Below, piece by piece: positions 1-10,069 of a DNA stretch of 64,000 nt. A program made the translations under genes and the position numbers. Origin of the DNA: Corticium candelabrum (lineage: Eukaryota > Porifera > Homoscleromorpha > Homosclerophorida > Plakinidae); NCBI RefSeq assembly GCF_963422355.1, contig NC_085087.1, positions 5,545,509-5,609,508 on the forward strand, in the 5' to 3' direction. Positions within the stretch are counted from its first letter, which is position 1. Every line of letters begins with the position of its first letter. The notes under the pieces are model-generated. The model searched no databases. It was not told the origin of the DNA and worked only from the letters and a program-made list of their open reading frames with translations.

Positions 1-104
1 ACCCAAGGTGCTGGTGCCTGCTCGTCACGCATCTTGACTGCAGATATGGACGTACGCGTCGACAATGACAGCCCAGAGATCACCGAGTGACACGGTAGAA
101 CTCT

Positions 105-259
105 CAGGCCCGGATCCAGATGGGGATTCAGGGAGTTGCAACCCCTCTTTTCCAATAAGCGTGGTTCAATAATTTTATTAGAAAAGAGAACATTAGTAAG
201 GCTATAAATAACTGCTACCAGGTCAACTCCCTCTTTAAAAATTCCTGGATCCGGGCCTG
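105..259. mobile_element. hAT-type MITE (155 bp)
   Basis: The element is bounded by inverted repeats: CAGGCCCGGATCCAG at the left and its near-perfect reverse complement ending CGGGCCTG at the right. The flanking five bases are actct and acttt, a 5-base target duplication with one mismatch. There is no coding capacity. The termini resemble those of the complete hAT transposon at 37375-40945 (CAGGGGCGGAT...), which could supply the transposase. A second copy, in the opposite orientation, lies at about 50116-50279. Confidence 0.75.
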
Positions 260-771
260 ACTTTACAATCATTGTCTAGCACTATAGACTCTAGTACAGT
301 AGCTATACTCAGCATTGGCATATATAGTAGTCTACTTAGTAACTAGTTGTAGCTAGCTGTAGCTGACTAGCTACATGTATGACCATGTTCTTTCAGTTGT
401 ATAGCCGCACACTGTTCTACGTTAGTTGAATTAATTAATTAAGTTGAGTTGAGCAAATAGAGTTCAGTTGAGTTGACTTCAAAAATAGAGTTCAGAAGGC
501 GTTGTAGAACGATGGACGTTCATGTCTGTTTGCTTGGTGAGTTGTGCGACGTCATGCAAATGAAAAAATGTGACCTGCTATACAATACCACGTCCATCCT
601 TGTACGGTACCGTGTAGTGTGCCCGTGAAAGCGCGTAGTCTACTACTTGTAGTAGGTTGACGGGTTCGATGTTTCAATTGTGCCTCGAATTTTCCTAGAC
701 AACAAACGAGTCTTTACACTTCGTCACCACAGTTGCCAACTCGGTGATCCGCTAGTGCGGAGCCTATCTAA

Positions 772-844
<73 letters not shown>

Positions 845-1740
845 TAGCATTTCCCCTCCAATCGATTCATTTACGGTAAAGGTAGCGTGTTGTATACTAT
901 GCACGTACCTACACATCTAGGGACTGCGGTATTCACTGGCACAACGTTGTGTGTCAGAGCGGAGTTGTCAAGAGCTGCCAACGTGGTTTTGGCACGTGAT
1001 GGAAAGTAAAGTAAAAACAAACACACGGTTGTGTGTTGGAAATGTGATCTCCTGAGACACACGTACGAATGGAAGCCCTGCTAAGACTCCCGCTGTGTCT
1101 AGTGTCTTCGGTCATTTCAATTTTCTATTTTCTATTCATGTTAGAAATAGAAAGCGAACTGCGCGTTCAAGTTTCTAGTTTTGAGCACATAGGTGCCTAA
1201 AAAATCAAACTATAAAAATATTAAAATCTAAAGATCACAAGAATCAAACATCAAAATATAAAAAAACATTTAAAAAAATTAAAATGAAAATAAAAAATAG
1301 AAAATTTAAAATTAAAAGTAAAAATTTAATAAACGCAAATTTTTAGATTAGTATGCAAGTAAAAAATAAAAATAAAAATTTATAAATATTAACAAAAAAT
1401 TGAAATTTGAAAAATTAAAACTCGAAAATTGAAATGTAGAAAATTAAATGGCTGGACCATCTATTGACCTTCTACAATGGTGTTGTATTAGGTGGCAGCT
1501 TCTACTGTAGGTACACTGTACACACCTTGTACAGTAACTGTAATATGTGTATTTATGTGATTACTTACGTATAGTGAAAGTAATGGTATATCCAAACACT
1601 AAGTTTGTAATGCGTGCTAACTTTGGTTGGCTGTCATAGGATCCTTTAACAAACAATGTATGCGTGTATAGGTACAACATCTTGCACTATGAAGATGCAT
1701 ATCTTGCAGCATCTTTCAGAGTTTGTTGAGAGATCTGAAC
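260..1740. other. Non-coding AT-rich stretch
   Basis: No gene can be supported here. It holds a (TA)n microsatellite at about 778-841, a strongly A/T-rich low-complexity block at about 1195-1450 made of short AAAAT-like words, and short inverted TTAATTAA words near 430. The only reading frame over 60 codons has no recognisable composition or motif. Confidence 0.6.
778..841. repeat. (TA)n microsatellite
   Basis: Nearly pure alternating TA for about 60 bases. Confidence 0.95.
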
Positions 1741-2520
1741 CATTATAGGGGCCTATTCTTGTTTCTTTTTTGAAAATTTAAAAGGAGTACTAAAAACATT
1801 TGTTCATGGGACAAGATTTGTGTCTAATCAGGTGAGAATTATTGGTACTTGAGGACAACTATTTGGACTTGTTGATAATGTCATAATATCAGTTGTATTG
1901 CAAAGATTGCAACTGCAGTATCATTGGTGCAGTCGATTCCACAATTGTTTCTTCTGTAGAAGAGGATGTGCTTTTACCTGAAGCTGTAGCATTTGATTAA
2001 AAAATACGGCCTTTTTTAGTACAGTCACTTAATTTGACATTGATGAAGTTGACATTCTCAATCTTTATTATTTTAGGTTTCTATAGCACTGCTGGAAATT
2101 TTACAGTAATTTTGGTGGTCATCCAAAAGGAGCCGTTCTTGATAACAAGTGCATCGTTGCTATCAACAAGCTACTTAAAAGTGAGGAGAATTACCCAATT
2201 GATGGCAGAAGTCTTGTCACTATACATAGAAAGGTATATGTGGATTGTATCACGGTGCACGGTCGAGCTACCCAGAAGTCTAATTAGAAGAAATTCATAT
2301 ACTGTAAAGTTTCATGATGGAGATTTTTGTTTAGCTATGTTGAGCTACTTCATTACTAATAGGGCCATAATAGGGCCAAACTGTATGCAGTCATTCAAAA
2401 GTTTGCACTAGAAGAATGACAAAGATGTGTGTCTCAAGAAAACTATATTTCAGACGTTGTTTCTACATTTAGAGACTTACAGGAGCCTTTGGGTTAACAC
2501 TGTATTTATGTTTCTGAAAT
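1740..2520 (+). pseudogene. Possible CACTA/EnSpm-like transposase C-terminal relic, copy 1
   Basis: This segment matches, in opposite orientation, the stretch at about 15205-15960. The translated similarity includes blocks such as KVYVD, RRNSYTVKFHDGD and YAVIQKFAL, which resemble the C-terminal region seen in invertebrate EnSpm/CACTA-type transposase proteins (family assignment from memory, tentative). This copy has shifts and stops between the blocks: part of the match lies in the open frame at 2034-2411, while other parts, such as the segment reading ENYPIDGRSL, lie in another frame. It is therefore a decayed copy. Confidence 0.3.
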
Positions 2521-3235
2521 TGATAATCTGGTATATATATTAATTAATATTAATTAATATTAAATAATTAATTAGAATGAAGTCCTTAAACGAATCTGTA
2601 GGAGTGAAGGACGGACTCTCTATAGCACGTGATGTGACCACGTCTTTTCCAAGTGCGATCGCTGAACGGAATACTTTTCGTCGATCTGGCGCAGTGGGTA
2701 AAATAACATGATTACTAGCTAACTAGCACTCACCCGTCCTATTGGCGGCGGTAGGAATTGCGCTAGCACCTAGATAGTAGCTACCTAGGCGAACAAAACG
2801 TAAATCATCGTTCACCAGTCGTCCATTATTTGGCATCTCACAATCTTACTGTAAGGCGGGTCTATGGACGTGTTACTCTAAAGACAAAATCTACACACAC
2901 GCGCACATGCACACGCACATGCACGCACAAAAACACGCACGCACGCACGCACGCACACACACATACACACACACACGCACGCACGCACACACCACACCAC
3001 ACCACGCACATATTCATTCGAGTCAGTGTTCTGTCTCATAGCATCCCATGCACTACCTACGCTACACGTTATACAGCGAAGAAGACGCACCGACTGCAGC
3101 GGGCGCGTAAACTAGAATAGTGTACAGCACAGTGGCCGGTAAGTGCACGTCACATTCCCTACCCGCCCTTCGGGCGGTAGCAATCTAGCTTTGCACGCCA
3201 CTTCCCAGTCCGTCAGCCAAGGCTTGGAAAAGTTT
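2520..3235. other. Intergenic repeat-bearing DNA
   Basis: No gene is seen. About 2580-2705 is an inverted copy of about 14050-14240 (shared words include CGTGGTCACATCACGTG-like and GATCGGCGAAAAG-like strings), the dispersed repeat also found upstream of F6 and F8. A (CA)n/(CACG)n tract runs through about 2893-3005; the small reading frames over it are low-complexity artefacts. Confidence 0.6.
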
Positions 3236-3535
3236 AATTGTTATGGGTCATCGATAATAAGCTGTCAATTAGACGGTACCGTATACGGGAGCCAATGGCA
3301 TGGAATACGGGACCTGTGGTACCGATTACGGGACTTCGTCAGATACGGGACTTGGAACGTAGCGCAATATGTAAGAGCGATTTGCCGTATTATTTTGGAA
3401 CTACTGAAAGTAGGTAAGTAATCTAGTGTACTGACGAAACGTCAACGACAATATATTTGCGTACTAGAAAGCGTGTGTTTGTGTATGTGTCTATGGAGTT
3501 GCTGTTAATAGTGCACGCGTAGCGTAGCGATACAT
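3235..3535. repeat. Dispersed repeat with TACGGGA array, copy 1
   Basis: This stretch matches about 29937-30257 almost base for base. It contains four TACGGGA words spaced roughly 20-28 bases apart and a GTACCGTATACGG word. In the second copy it sits next to a copy of the 4340-4818 repeat; here about 800 bases lie between them. Confidence 0.75.
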
Positions 3536-3539
3536 AATA

Positions 3540-3690
3540 CGGACCAAATGCGAATCCAGACCGTTCGCGAACGGGCTAGACCATTTACGAATTCTTATAC
3601 GGGCTAGACGATTCGCGAACTGTCAGACAGTATGGGAACACAAGCCAGACCGTTTGCGAATCTAGACCGTTCGCGAATGGGCTAGACCAT
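3540..3690. repeat. Short degenerate tandem repeat with palindromic core
   Basis: Repeated words of the form AGACCGTTCGCGAA and GGGCTAGACCATT recur four to five times. One unit contains the perfect 12-base palindrome CGTTCGCGAACG. The block ends where the Ser/Thr-rich minus-strand frame begins. Confidence 0.6.
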
Positions 3691-4343
3691 TGTTGCCTGC
3701 ACGTTGCTCAGTTTCTGCTTGGCCAGTAGACGATGTCCTTTCTAGAGAAGATAAAGAGACGGTAACTGTATGTGGGGACGTTGTAGTGTTTGTTAGAGCA
3801 CTAGACGAAAAAGTTGGTGGAATTGTGATGAGTCTTTTAAAGAATGATGATATTATTGCCTGCATTGACAAAGATCCTTTACTTGGTTGCTGGAGTTTTT
3901 TTAGAAGAGGTGATGTGTTTTGCTGTGTTATAGAGGAGACAAATGATGTAGTTTTCTGGGTCCTGGTGTTGAAGAAGGATGAAGTTCTGGGTTGAGTGTC
4001 TCTAGGATCAAGGACAAGTGATGTCGTTGGTTGACTTGATTGAACTAATGTACATACATTAGATTGGGTTGTCGTTGTGCAGACAGCTGTGGTAAACGTA
4101 GACACAAATGTTGTGTTGGAGAGATATGTTGGAGTAAGTCCAGGTGTTGTAGTGGAGACAGAAGTTGTAGTATCTGATAGAGCTTCAAAGGATGCAGATG
4201 TTACAGATACAGATTGATGTCCTTGGTTTTGTTTGGTTGTTGCACATGGTTTTGGAGATGTTTCATTCTTGCAGTGCTTGCCATGATGGCATTTGCTGTG
4301 GCAAGAAACACCACTTTGGACACAAGGACAAAACTTTTATTTG
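3662..4343 (-). CDS. Ser/Thr-rich (mucin-like) exon with a small Cys-rich head
   Basis: On the minus strand a frame stays open from about 4343 to a stop at 3662, roughly 225 codons. It starts with a cysteine-rich patch (CPCVQSGVSCHSKCHHGKHC), then becomes a long Thr/Ser/Pro-rich segment (for example TTTSVSTTTPGLTPT), the composition of an O-glycosylated extracellular stalk. A stop lies just upstream of the Cys-rich patch, so if real this is an internal or terminal exon whose start lies elsewhere. No signal peptide or membrane segment is visible. The plus-strand frame over the same bases is probably its shadow. The flanking repeat starts exactly at its upstream edge, so it may be a captured gene fragment. 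The family is not recognised. Confidence 0.35.
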
Positions 4344-4818
4344 TACTGAAATCACTAGCGCGCGTTACTCCTAGCAAGTTGGAAGTGAGGTCAAAGCATG
4401 CTTATTCGTTTTGCTACTAAAACTTGGTTTATGTGTACTTGAGAAATTTAATTAATTAATGATTTGTTGATTCTTGAAACAAACATAAGAAAAACGTACT
4501 GTCTAACTTGACTTTTGCAGACATTTCAAATCACACCAATTGTTCACTATGGTTCAAACATACTAAAAGAATCCTAAATTATTAATTCACGGCTGCATGC
4601 ACTATGAACAGCTCAACAACTGCTGATAGCCTAGTGAGCTTACAAACTTGTATTCATCACATTAGATGCACTGATGGAGATTGTGGCCATGTTTGTCAAG
4701 GTTGACTGACAGTTTGTAAAACTCTTAGCTATACACAAGACAAAGGCTATTAATAGATTAATTATAATTGATGGGCAATCACACTGTTGTGTAGTTAGTT
4801 GTGATGATATTCGAATTT
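4340..4818. repeat. Dispersed repeat, copy 1 (second copy 30318-30800)
   Basis: Nearly identical to 30318-30800 over about 470 bases. It contains acceptor-like and donor-like sites around short open pieces, such as one reading HIRCTDGDCGHVCQ, so it may be a duplicated fragment of a gene for a Cys-rich protein. It ends at the 3' side of the Gypsy fossil. Confidence 0.6.
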
Positions 4819-5255
4819 GGAGGTTTTCTCCTGAAATCAGTGGGGTACTGCTGTATTGGATCTGTCGTGAAACGCATGTCCCCCCTGTTGCTTTGCCAGT
4901 TTGTCTCTGACTACTTGCTGTTGCCATAGATGAGGCTCTAGTGTCTTTCTGTTGACGGCAAGTTGGGTGTGTAATTGTCTGCTTTGCAGCAGCTCTGCTG
5001 GTGATGGTAGCCCGTCTCCAATTGGAGTGGTTCTGAGTGCTCTCAGTAGAGAACGGCCGTCAGCAAACATCTTTGCCATTGTTTTCTTTGCCGTTTGTCT
5101 AATTCGCTCAGCTTGACCATTGCTTGATGGGTACCCTGGGCTTGATGTTACATGCTTAAAACCTAATGTATTGGCCAGAGGTCGAAAGTCTGCGCATGCG
5201 AACTGTGGCCCACTGTCGGACATGACATCTTCCGGAACCCCGAAGTTGGCAAATA

Positions 5256-7303
5256 GACCTTTTCACAGGGCGTGGCACTAACAAGGTCATCGCCTACCGC
5301 GCGCCGATCTGGTTCGCTTTTGATGCATTGGCGTTTGTTAACCGCGTGAGTCTAGAGCCAAATCAACAATTTTTCTTTCCGAACTTTAACCGGTGCGTAT
5401 AGCGATGCATCGAATCAGGTGAGGCCTCATTAGGACTCGGCTTTTGTGTGTTTTGCGTGTTTGGCAGTGATGAACTACCTCTTGCTGATCTCTTTCGTGA
5501 CTCTACCGCGTCATTTTGAGTGATGATTTAACATTGAGACATGACAGACGTCAAATGCGGGTACAAACGTGCGTACGTAATCTATGATGCGTGTTCTGTG
5601 TGGTACGCACTTACCAAATAGTTTGGTTTTTACCTCCTGAATACTTCCTAGAAAGTGCGGCGTTTAGGAAATGACTGACGTGAAGAGGAAGTCTTTAGAC
5701 AAGTCTGGTGGTACTGAGAGGTAAGAAGAGAATGCTTGATTAATTAATATTTCATCTTGATATAATGTCCTCAGCTGTACGTGGCTGTCATATAAATGAA
5801 CCAGTCACTCAGTGTTGCTGTACTGTGTTTTACCTTTTGGAGTGTGTAGTTAACGTGCCATCATGGTTATTTGCTGTGTTCCTGGATGTACCAATGTATC
5901 TGCAAAAGGGAAATATTTGAAGTTTCACATGGAAATTTTTGTCACATGGATAAACTTTATTGCCATTTGAATGACTTTGACTGGTGGTTGTCAAGGGATA
6001 CTCTACATCGAAGTCTACCACAGTCATTTAGAGATACTTTCCTAAAAAAGACCTGCGTCACTGATGCAACAGAACTATTTACAGAACGTCATTCAGATAG
6101 AGGTTTGCAATCAGCTTCCTTTTCCAGATACAAACACCACCACACTGTGAAAGCATTGGTTGCAATATCGCCTTGTGGTCATGTTATGCTTGTGTCACGA
6201 CTATTTACTGGTGCCATAACAGACAGGGACTTACCAAGCAGTCTGGTTTCTCAATAAATTTGTGCCTGGAGATCAAGTCATGGCAAACAAAGGGTTTGTT
6301 ATTGCTGACATTCTCATGGACGTTGGGCATCTCTTGTGCTACCTCCTTTTCTAAAAGGAAGAGGTCTGTTTACTGAGGAGCAAGTCATTCATTAAATGCC
6401 GGCAAGTGGCTTCTCTTAGAATCGACATAGAGGGTGATCAGACGGATAACGAAGCATAGCATTTTGCAATGTATAAATAACATTTAGTTCAAGCATGGAT
6501 CTTTTATATAAGGTATTTACTGTTTGTTCATATCTAAAAAATTTGCATCCACCTCTTGTATAGAGAATGCTGCCACGAGTCAGTGTGCATTGCAATTACA
6601 CCTTCATACCATATTTCAAGCCAACCAGATTCCTAGATTTAATTTTTGTACAGTAAATTAGTAGTAATTAGTGTCATTGATATCAATTTTAGTTTGTAAA
6701 GATCAGTATATATTGGCTCTTGTTCTCATTCTGTACTTTTGTGTGTAATGCTCCAGGATACACTACAACTTGCTGTTCAATTTCATTTTCATTGTGTACA
6801 CCATTTTTAATAGTAATACTCAGTTAAATTACTACAACATTAATTAATTGTATCAATTAACAGAACTTTATCTACTTGCTACCTAAGGTCATTTCATTCC
6901 CTAAACGCCGCACGTTCTAGGAAGTATTCAGGAGGTACAAACCAAACCATTTGGTAAGTGTGTACAACACAGAACACGCATCTTATATTACGTACGCACG
7001 TTTGTACCCGCATTTGACGTCTGTCAAGTCTCAATGTTAAATCATCACTCAAAATGACGCGGTAGAGTCACGAAGGAAATCAGAAAGAGGTTCTTTATCA
7101 CTGCAAAACACACAAGAGCCGAGTCCTAATAAGGCCTCACCTGATTCGATGCATCGCTATACGCACCGGTTAAAGTTCGAAAAGAATAATTGTTGCTTTG
7201 GCTCTAGACTCACGCGGTTAACAAACGCCAATGCATCAAAAGCGAACCAGATCGGCGCGCGGTAGGCGATGACGTCGATAGTGCCACGCCCTGTGAAAAG
7301 GTC
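5256..7303 (+). mobile_element. THAP/DDE_4 DNA transposon with about 415-bp inverted termini
   Basis: The element begins GACCTTTTCACAGGGCGTGG at 5256, and the reverse complement of the same sequence ends it at 7303. The inverted repeats extend about 415 bp (5256-5670 and 6889-7303). TA flanks both ends, giving a 2-base target duplication. It lies inside the integrase region of a Gypsy fossil. Between the termini are remnants of a THAP-plus-DDE_4 transposase. This combination points to the ISL2EU/IS4EU-like group; the exact superfamily is inference. Confidence 0.8.
5863..6464 (+). pseudogene. THAP-DDE_4 transposase, internally deleted
   Basis: The frame starts at the ATG at 5863 with MVICCVPGCTN, the N-terminal C2CH signature of a THAP zinc finger, followed by KGKYLKFHM. 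The finger frame stops after about 33 codons. From about 6055, in a second frame, comes a DDE_4 catalytic segment: DATELFTERHSD, YKHHHTVKALVAISPCGHV and GAITDRDL. After a further frame change come GDQVMANKGF (the usual ADRGF acid reads Asn here) and ASLRIDIEGDQT, related to the last catalytic block. The coiled-coil and helix-turn-helix region normally between THAP and DDE_4 is missing, and the polyadenylation-side end is degraded. A second element at 46431-47866 keeps the missing middle part and lacks the DDE part. This copy cannot encode an active enzyme. Confidence 0.7.
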
Positions 7304-8500
7304 TATTGTTCGTCCACGTCCTTTATAATATCACCAGATCTGGTGTAGTCAAGTTTGATAACGGTGATCCATTTACTGTAGTAATCAACTGACAGTAGAT
7401 ACGGTATTCCTTCCAGCTCAAACATGTCCATTCCAACCTTCTGGTAAGGATAACGTGGGATCGGGTGAGGTGTATAAGGCACCCTGGGATTCTCGTTTCG
7501 GCCTTCCTGGCATCTACTGCAGTTTACTACTTTGTCCTCAATGTCGTGCACGTACCCTGGCTAATAGGCCGAGTGCAATGTCGTGCACGTACCCTGGCTA
7601 ATATACTGAGTTCTTGGCTTGTTCTAAGCATTTCACTATCCCAAAATGACCATCATGTATGCTTTCCAGTACTGATAGGCGTAGGGCAGTTGGTACCACT
7701 GCTTGACTGCCATTGAATAGTATCCCGTCTTTTTCTGTCATGTCATGTCGAGTAGCTGCTTTTTTCTCCAATGCCACTTGTAAAAAAACTAGAGGTAGCA
7801 TTCAATTGTACTGAAGTACTCACAGCCGGCTAAATATGCAAATATCTCTTCTGGTGTCTTAATTTGATAATGTTCTCGTTGAATCGCATTGTTTAGAGCA
7901 CCCGGATTCATGCAGATGCGTAGCTTGTCTGTTCCCGGCTTGTTTACTAGTACAATGGGGCTGGCCCATGCTGTAGCTTCTGTTACCATAGCAAGATTTT
8001 TTTCGTCTACCTTTTCCTCCAGCGGTGCCTTCGGTCGTTGCTTGTACTTGAAGGGGACTCTTGGAGCCGGTTGTATGGTTGGTTGAGCATTTTTCTGCAG
8101 TCGAATGGTATGTTTACCTGGAAGCTGCCGAGTCCTTGGATTACATCGATAAATTGACTGATTGCTTCTAGTAGTTCTTGAGTTTGGTCACTGACTGTGC
8201 TTGTTGAACAATAGCCGTTTTCCTTAATGTTGGTAGTCCTATCAAGGCCTCCACCTTTTTAGCAACAACAGTAGACTCCATCTTTCTAGTCACATCTTCG
8301 AACGTTGTTTTTAGGGTTGTTTTCGAATGTAGACAAAGTGGTCTTTGGCTATTTCCTTCTCCTTACTAGTGCTGGTTGCGCTAGGCGTCACTGTGTTGGC
8401 GGTCTCCTTCTTGCCTCGCGTTTCAATCCCGCGTCTCTCTTGTTCAGCCTTCTTGCAAGCATCTGCTGCATGATTCAGCTTGTTGCACAAACTGCATCTC

Positions 8501-8700
8501 NNNNNNNNNNNNNNNNNNNNNNNNNNNNNNNNNNNNNNNNNNNNNNNNNNNNNNNNNNNNNNNNNNNNNNNNNNNNNNNNNNNNNNNNNNNNNNNNNNNN
8601 NNNNNNNNNNNNNNNNNNNNNNNNNNNNNNNNNNNNNNNNNNNNNNNNNNNNNNNNNNNNNNNNNNNNNNNNNNNNNNNNNNNNNNNNNNNNNNNNNNNN
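8501..8700. other. Assembly gap (200 N)
   Basis: Two hundred undetermined bases. Right of the gap the sequence changes from Gypsy fossil to the repeat that also occurs at 23607-23868. Confidence 1.
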
Positions 8701-8955
8701 TTATAGTAAAGAGAAAAGAATATAACCTAATTGAAAGCTCAGACGTTGGCCTGTCCCCCGTGCACGCACCGAACACTGAGCGGGATGATAGAAACCATAG
8801 CAATGACTATACAGTAGCACCCGCGACGTATTAGATAGATATTGTTTAGCAGTAGTGATGCCCGCAAACTATATTGTATAGCCCGCGTGCTGAAAGTTCA
8901 TCACCGGCGTAGGAACCGGAGAGCTATGGGGATGGAGCCTTCTCAATCAGTGTAG
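8701..8955. repeat. Dispersed repeat, second copy at 23607-23868
   Basis: About 250 bases match 23607-23868 at high identity (shared words include ACACTGAGCGGGATGATAG and GGAGAGCTATGGGGATGGAG). No coding potential is seen. Confidence 0.75.
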
Positions 8956-9562
8956 GAATTTAATTAACTAGTTGTACGGTATCCGTAGGCGCCTCGCGTT
9001 CGTGAGTAACACGTCCAACAGAGTTTTCAGACAGTCTACTGAAACGCCGAGTCCTAGCTAGACAATACGTATTTGTTGAAACCCTAGCTGTCATAGAAGT
9101 AAACATGCAAACTTCCTAGTAGTTTAGATTACGTATATAGGCCTGGTATAGGTAGTCGTCGTTGAAATGTACAGTCTAGGTATGCACTCAGTTCCGTTGT
9201 AACGAAAGTGGTATGGCATTTACTGACATAGAAATTGATATCAGCAAACATTGACTATCAACAGTGCTAGATGCAGCACAGTGAAGTAAAGGATTGATCA
9301 TACTGTAGTACGGGACGTGTGAATAGTTGACTGTAGGTGGCATTCAACTCCTGAAAGTGTTTATTGGTTGTCAAGTACAAACAGTCCCTAGCTACAATAC
9401 AAAAGGATGGGGCGAGGGAACTTCATGAATCATTTTCTTCGTCGCTTGATTACTTGCACGAATCGTTCTTAGACTCATCTGTAGTAAGACACGGAATCCA
9501 TTTTTTAAGGTAGGTCCTATCATGAAACGTGGTCGTGGGGAGGAGAAATTTGAGATTTGCGT

Positions 9563-9617
9563 ACACACACACACACACGCACGCGCGGGCAAACATGCAC
9601 AAACACACGGGCGCGCG

Positions 9618-9650
<33 letters not shown>
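9563..9650. repeat. (CA)n/(CG)n microsatellite
   Basis: Interrupted CA repeat with a central (GC)n run. The corresponding place in unit D (42062-42163) has a longer pure (CA)n tract. Confidence 0.9.
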
Positions 9651-10069
9651 CAAATGGAAAGCCATATAGGACCACGCCCATTACTGTTGTGCAACCAGGA
9701 GTACAAGCCTCGCTACGCTCGGCAATTAACAACATAACATGATACAGCAAACGTGATAAAATATCACTTTTTTAGTTATTGTAGCTTCATATCTAAGGGG
9801 GACTGTTTACTATAATCTACTGCTTTTAGCGCGCGTTACGCTAGACTATGTTAGGTGATTTGGTAAAAAGCCTTCACAAATTATGTGTGCTTATTTAAAA
9901 TTCTTATAGTAACTAGACTTATGCAAGTCAAGCAGAAACAACTCTAGTGTCGATTATAAACAAAGTGTAGACAACTTACAAAGCGTAAGAAATTGCCTAC
10001 CTAGTAGGCTGTTTGTGTTTTCTGGTTAATTAATTGTTTTGATTTTACTGTTGTCTAACCCAATACGTT

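Larger units (their letters stand above)
4837..8500 (-). mobile_element. Ty3/Gypsy LTR-retrotransposon fossil, interrupted
   Basis: Minus-strand coding pieces of a Ty3/Gypsy element lie in the expected order: a gag-type CCHC zinc knuckle near 8440-8490, reverse-transcriptase sequence near 7800-7990, and integrase sequence near 7303-7700 and 4837-5223 (the latter with the GFKHVTSSPGYPSSNGQAER block typical of the integrase core). A 2048-bp DNA transposon (5256-7303) has inserted within the integrase region, and an assembly gap adjoins the gag end. No LTRs were recognised. The copy is broken in several places and looks old, since it has accumulated an insertion and decayed afterwards. Confidence 0.8.

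Noticed and set aside
3260-3355. CRISPR-like array of TACGGGA words
   Set aside because: The repeat word is only seven bases, spacing is irregular, and the genome is clearly animal; it is part of a dispersed repeat found twice.
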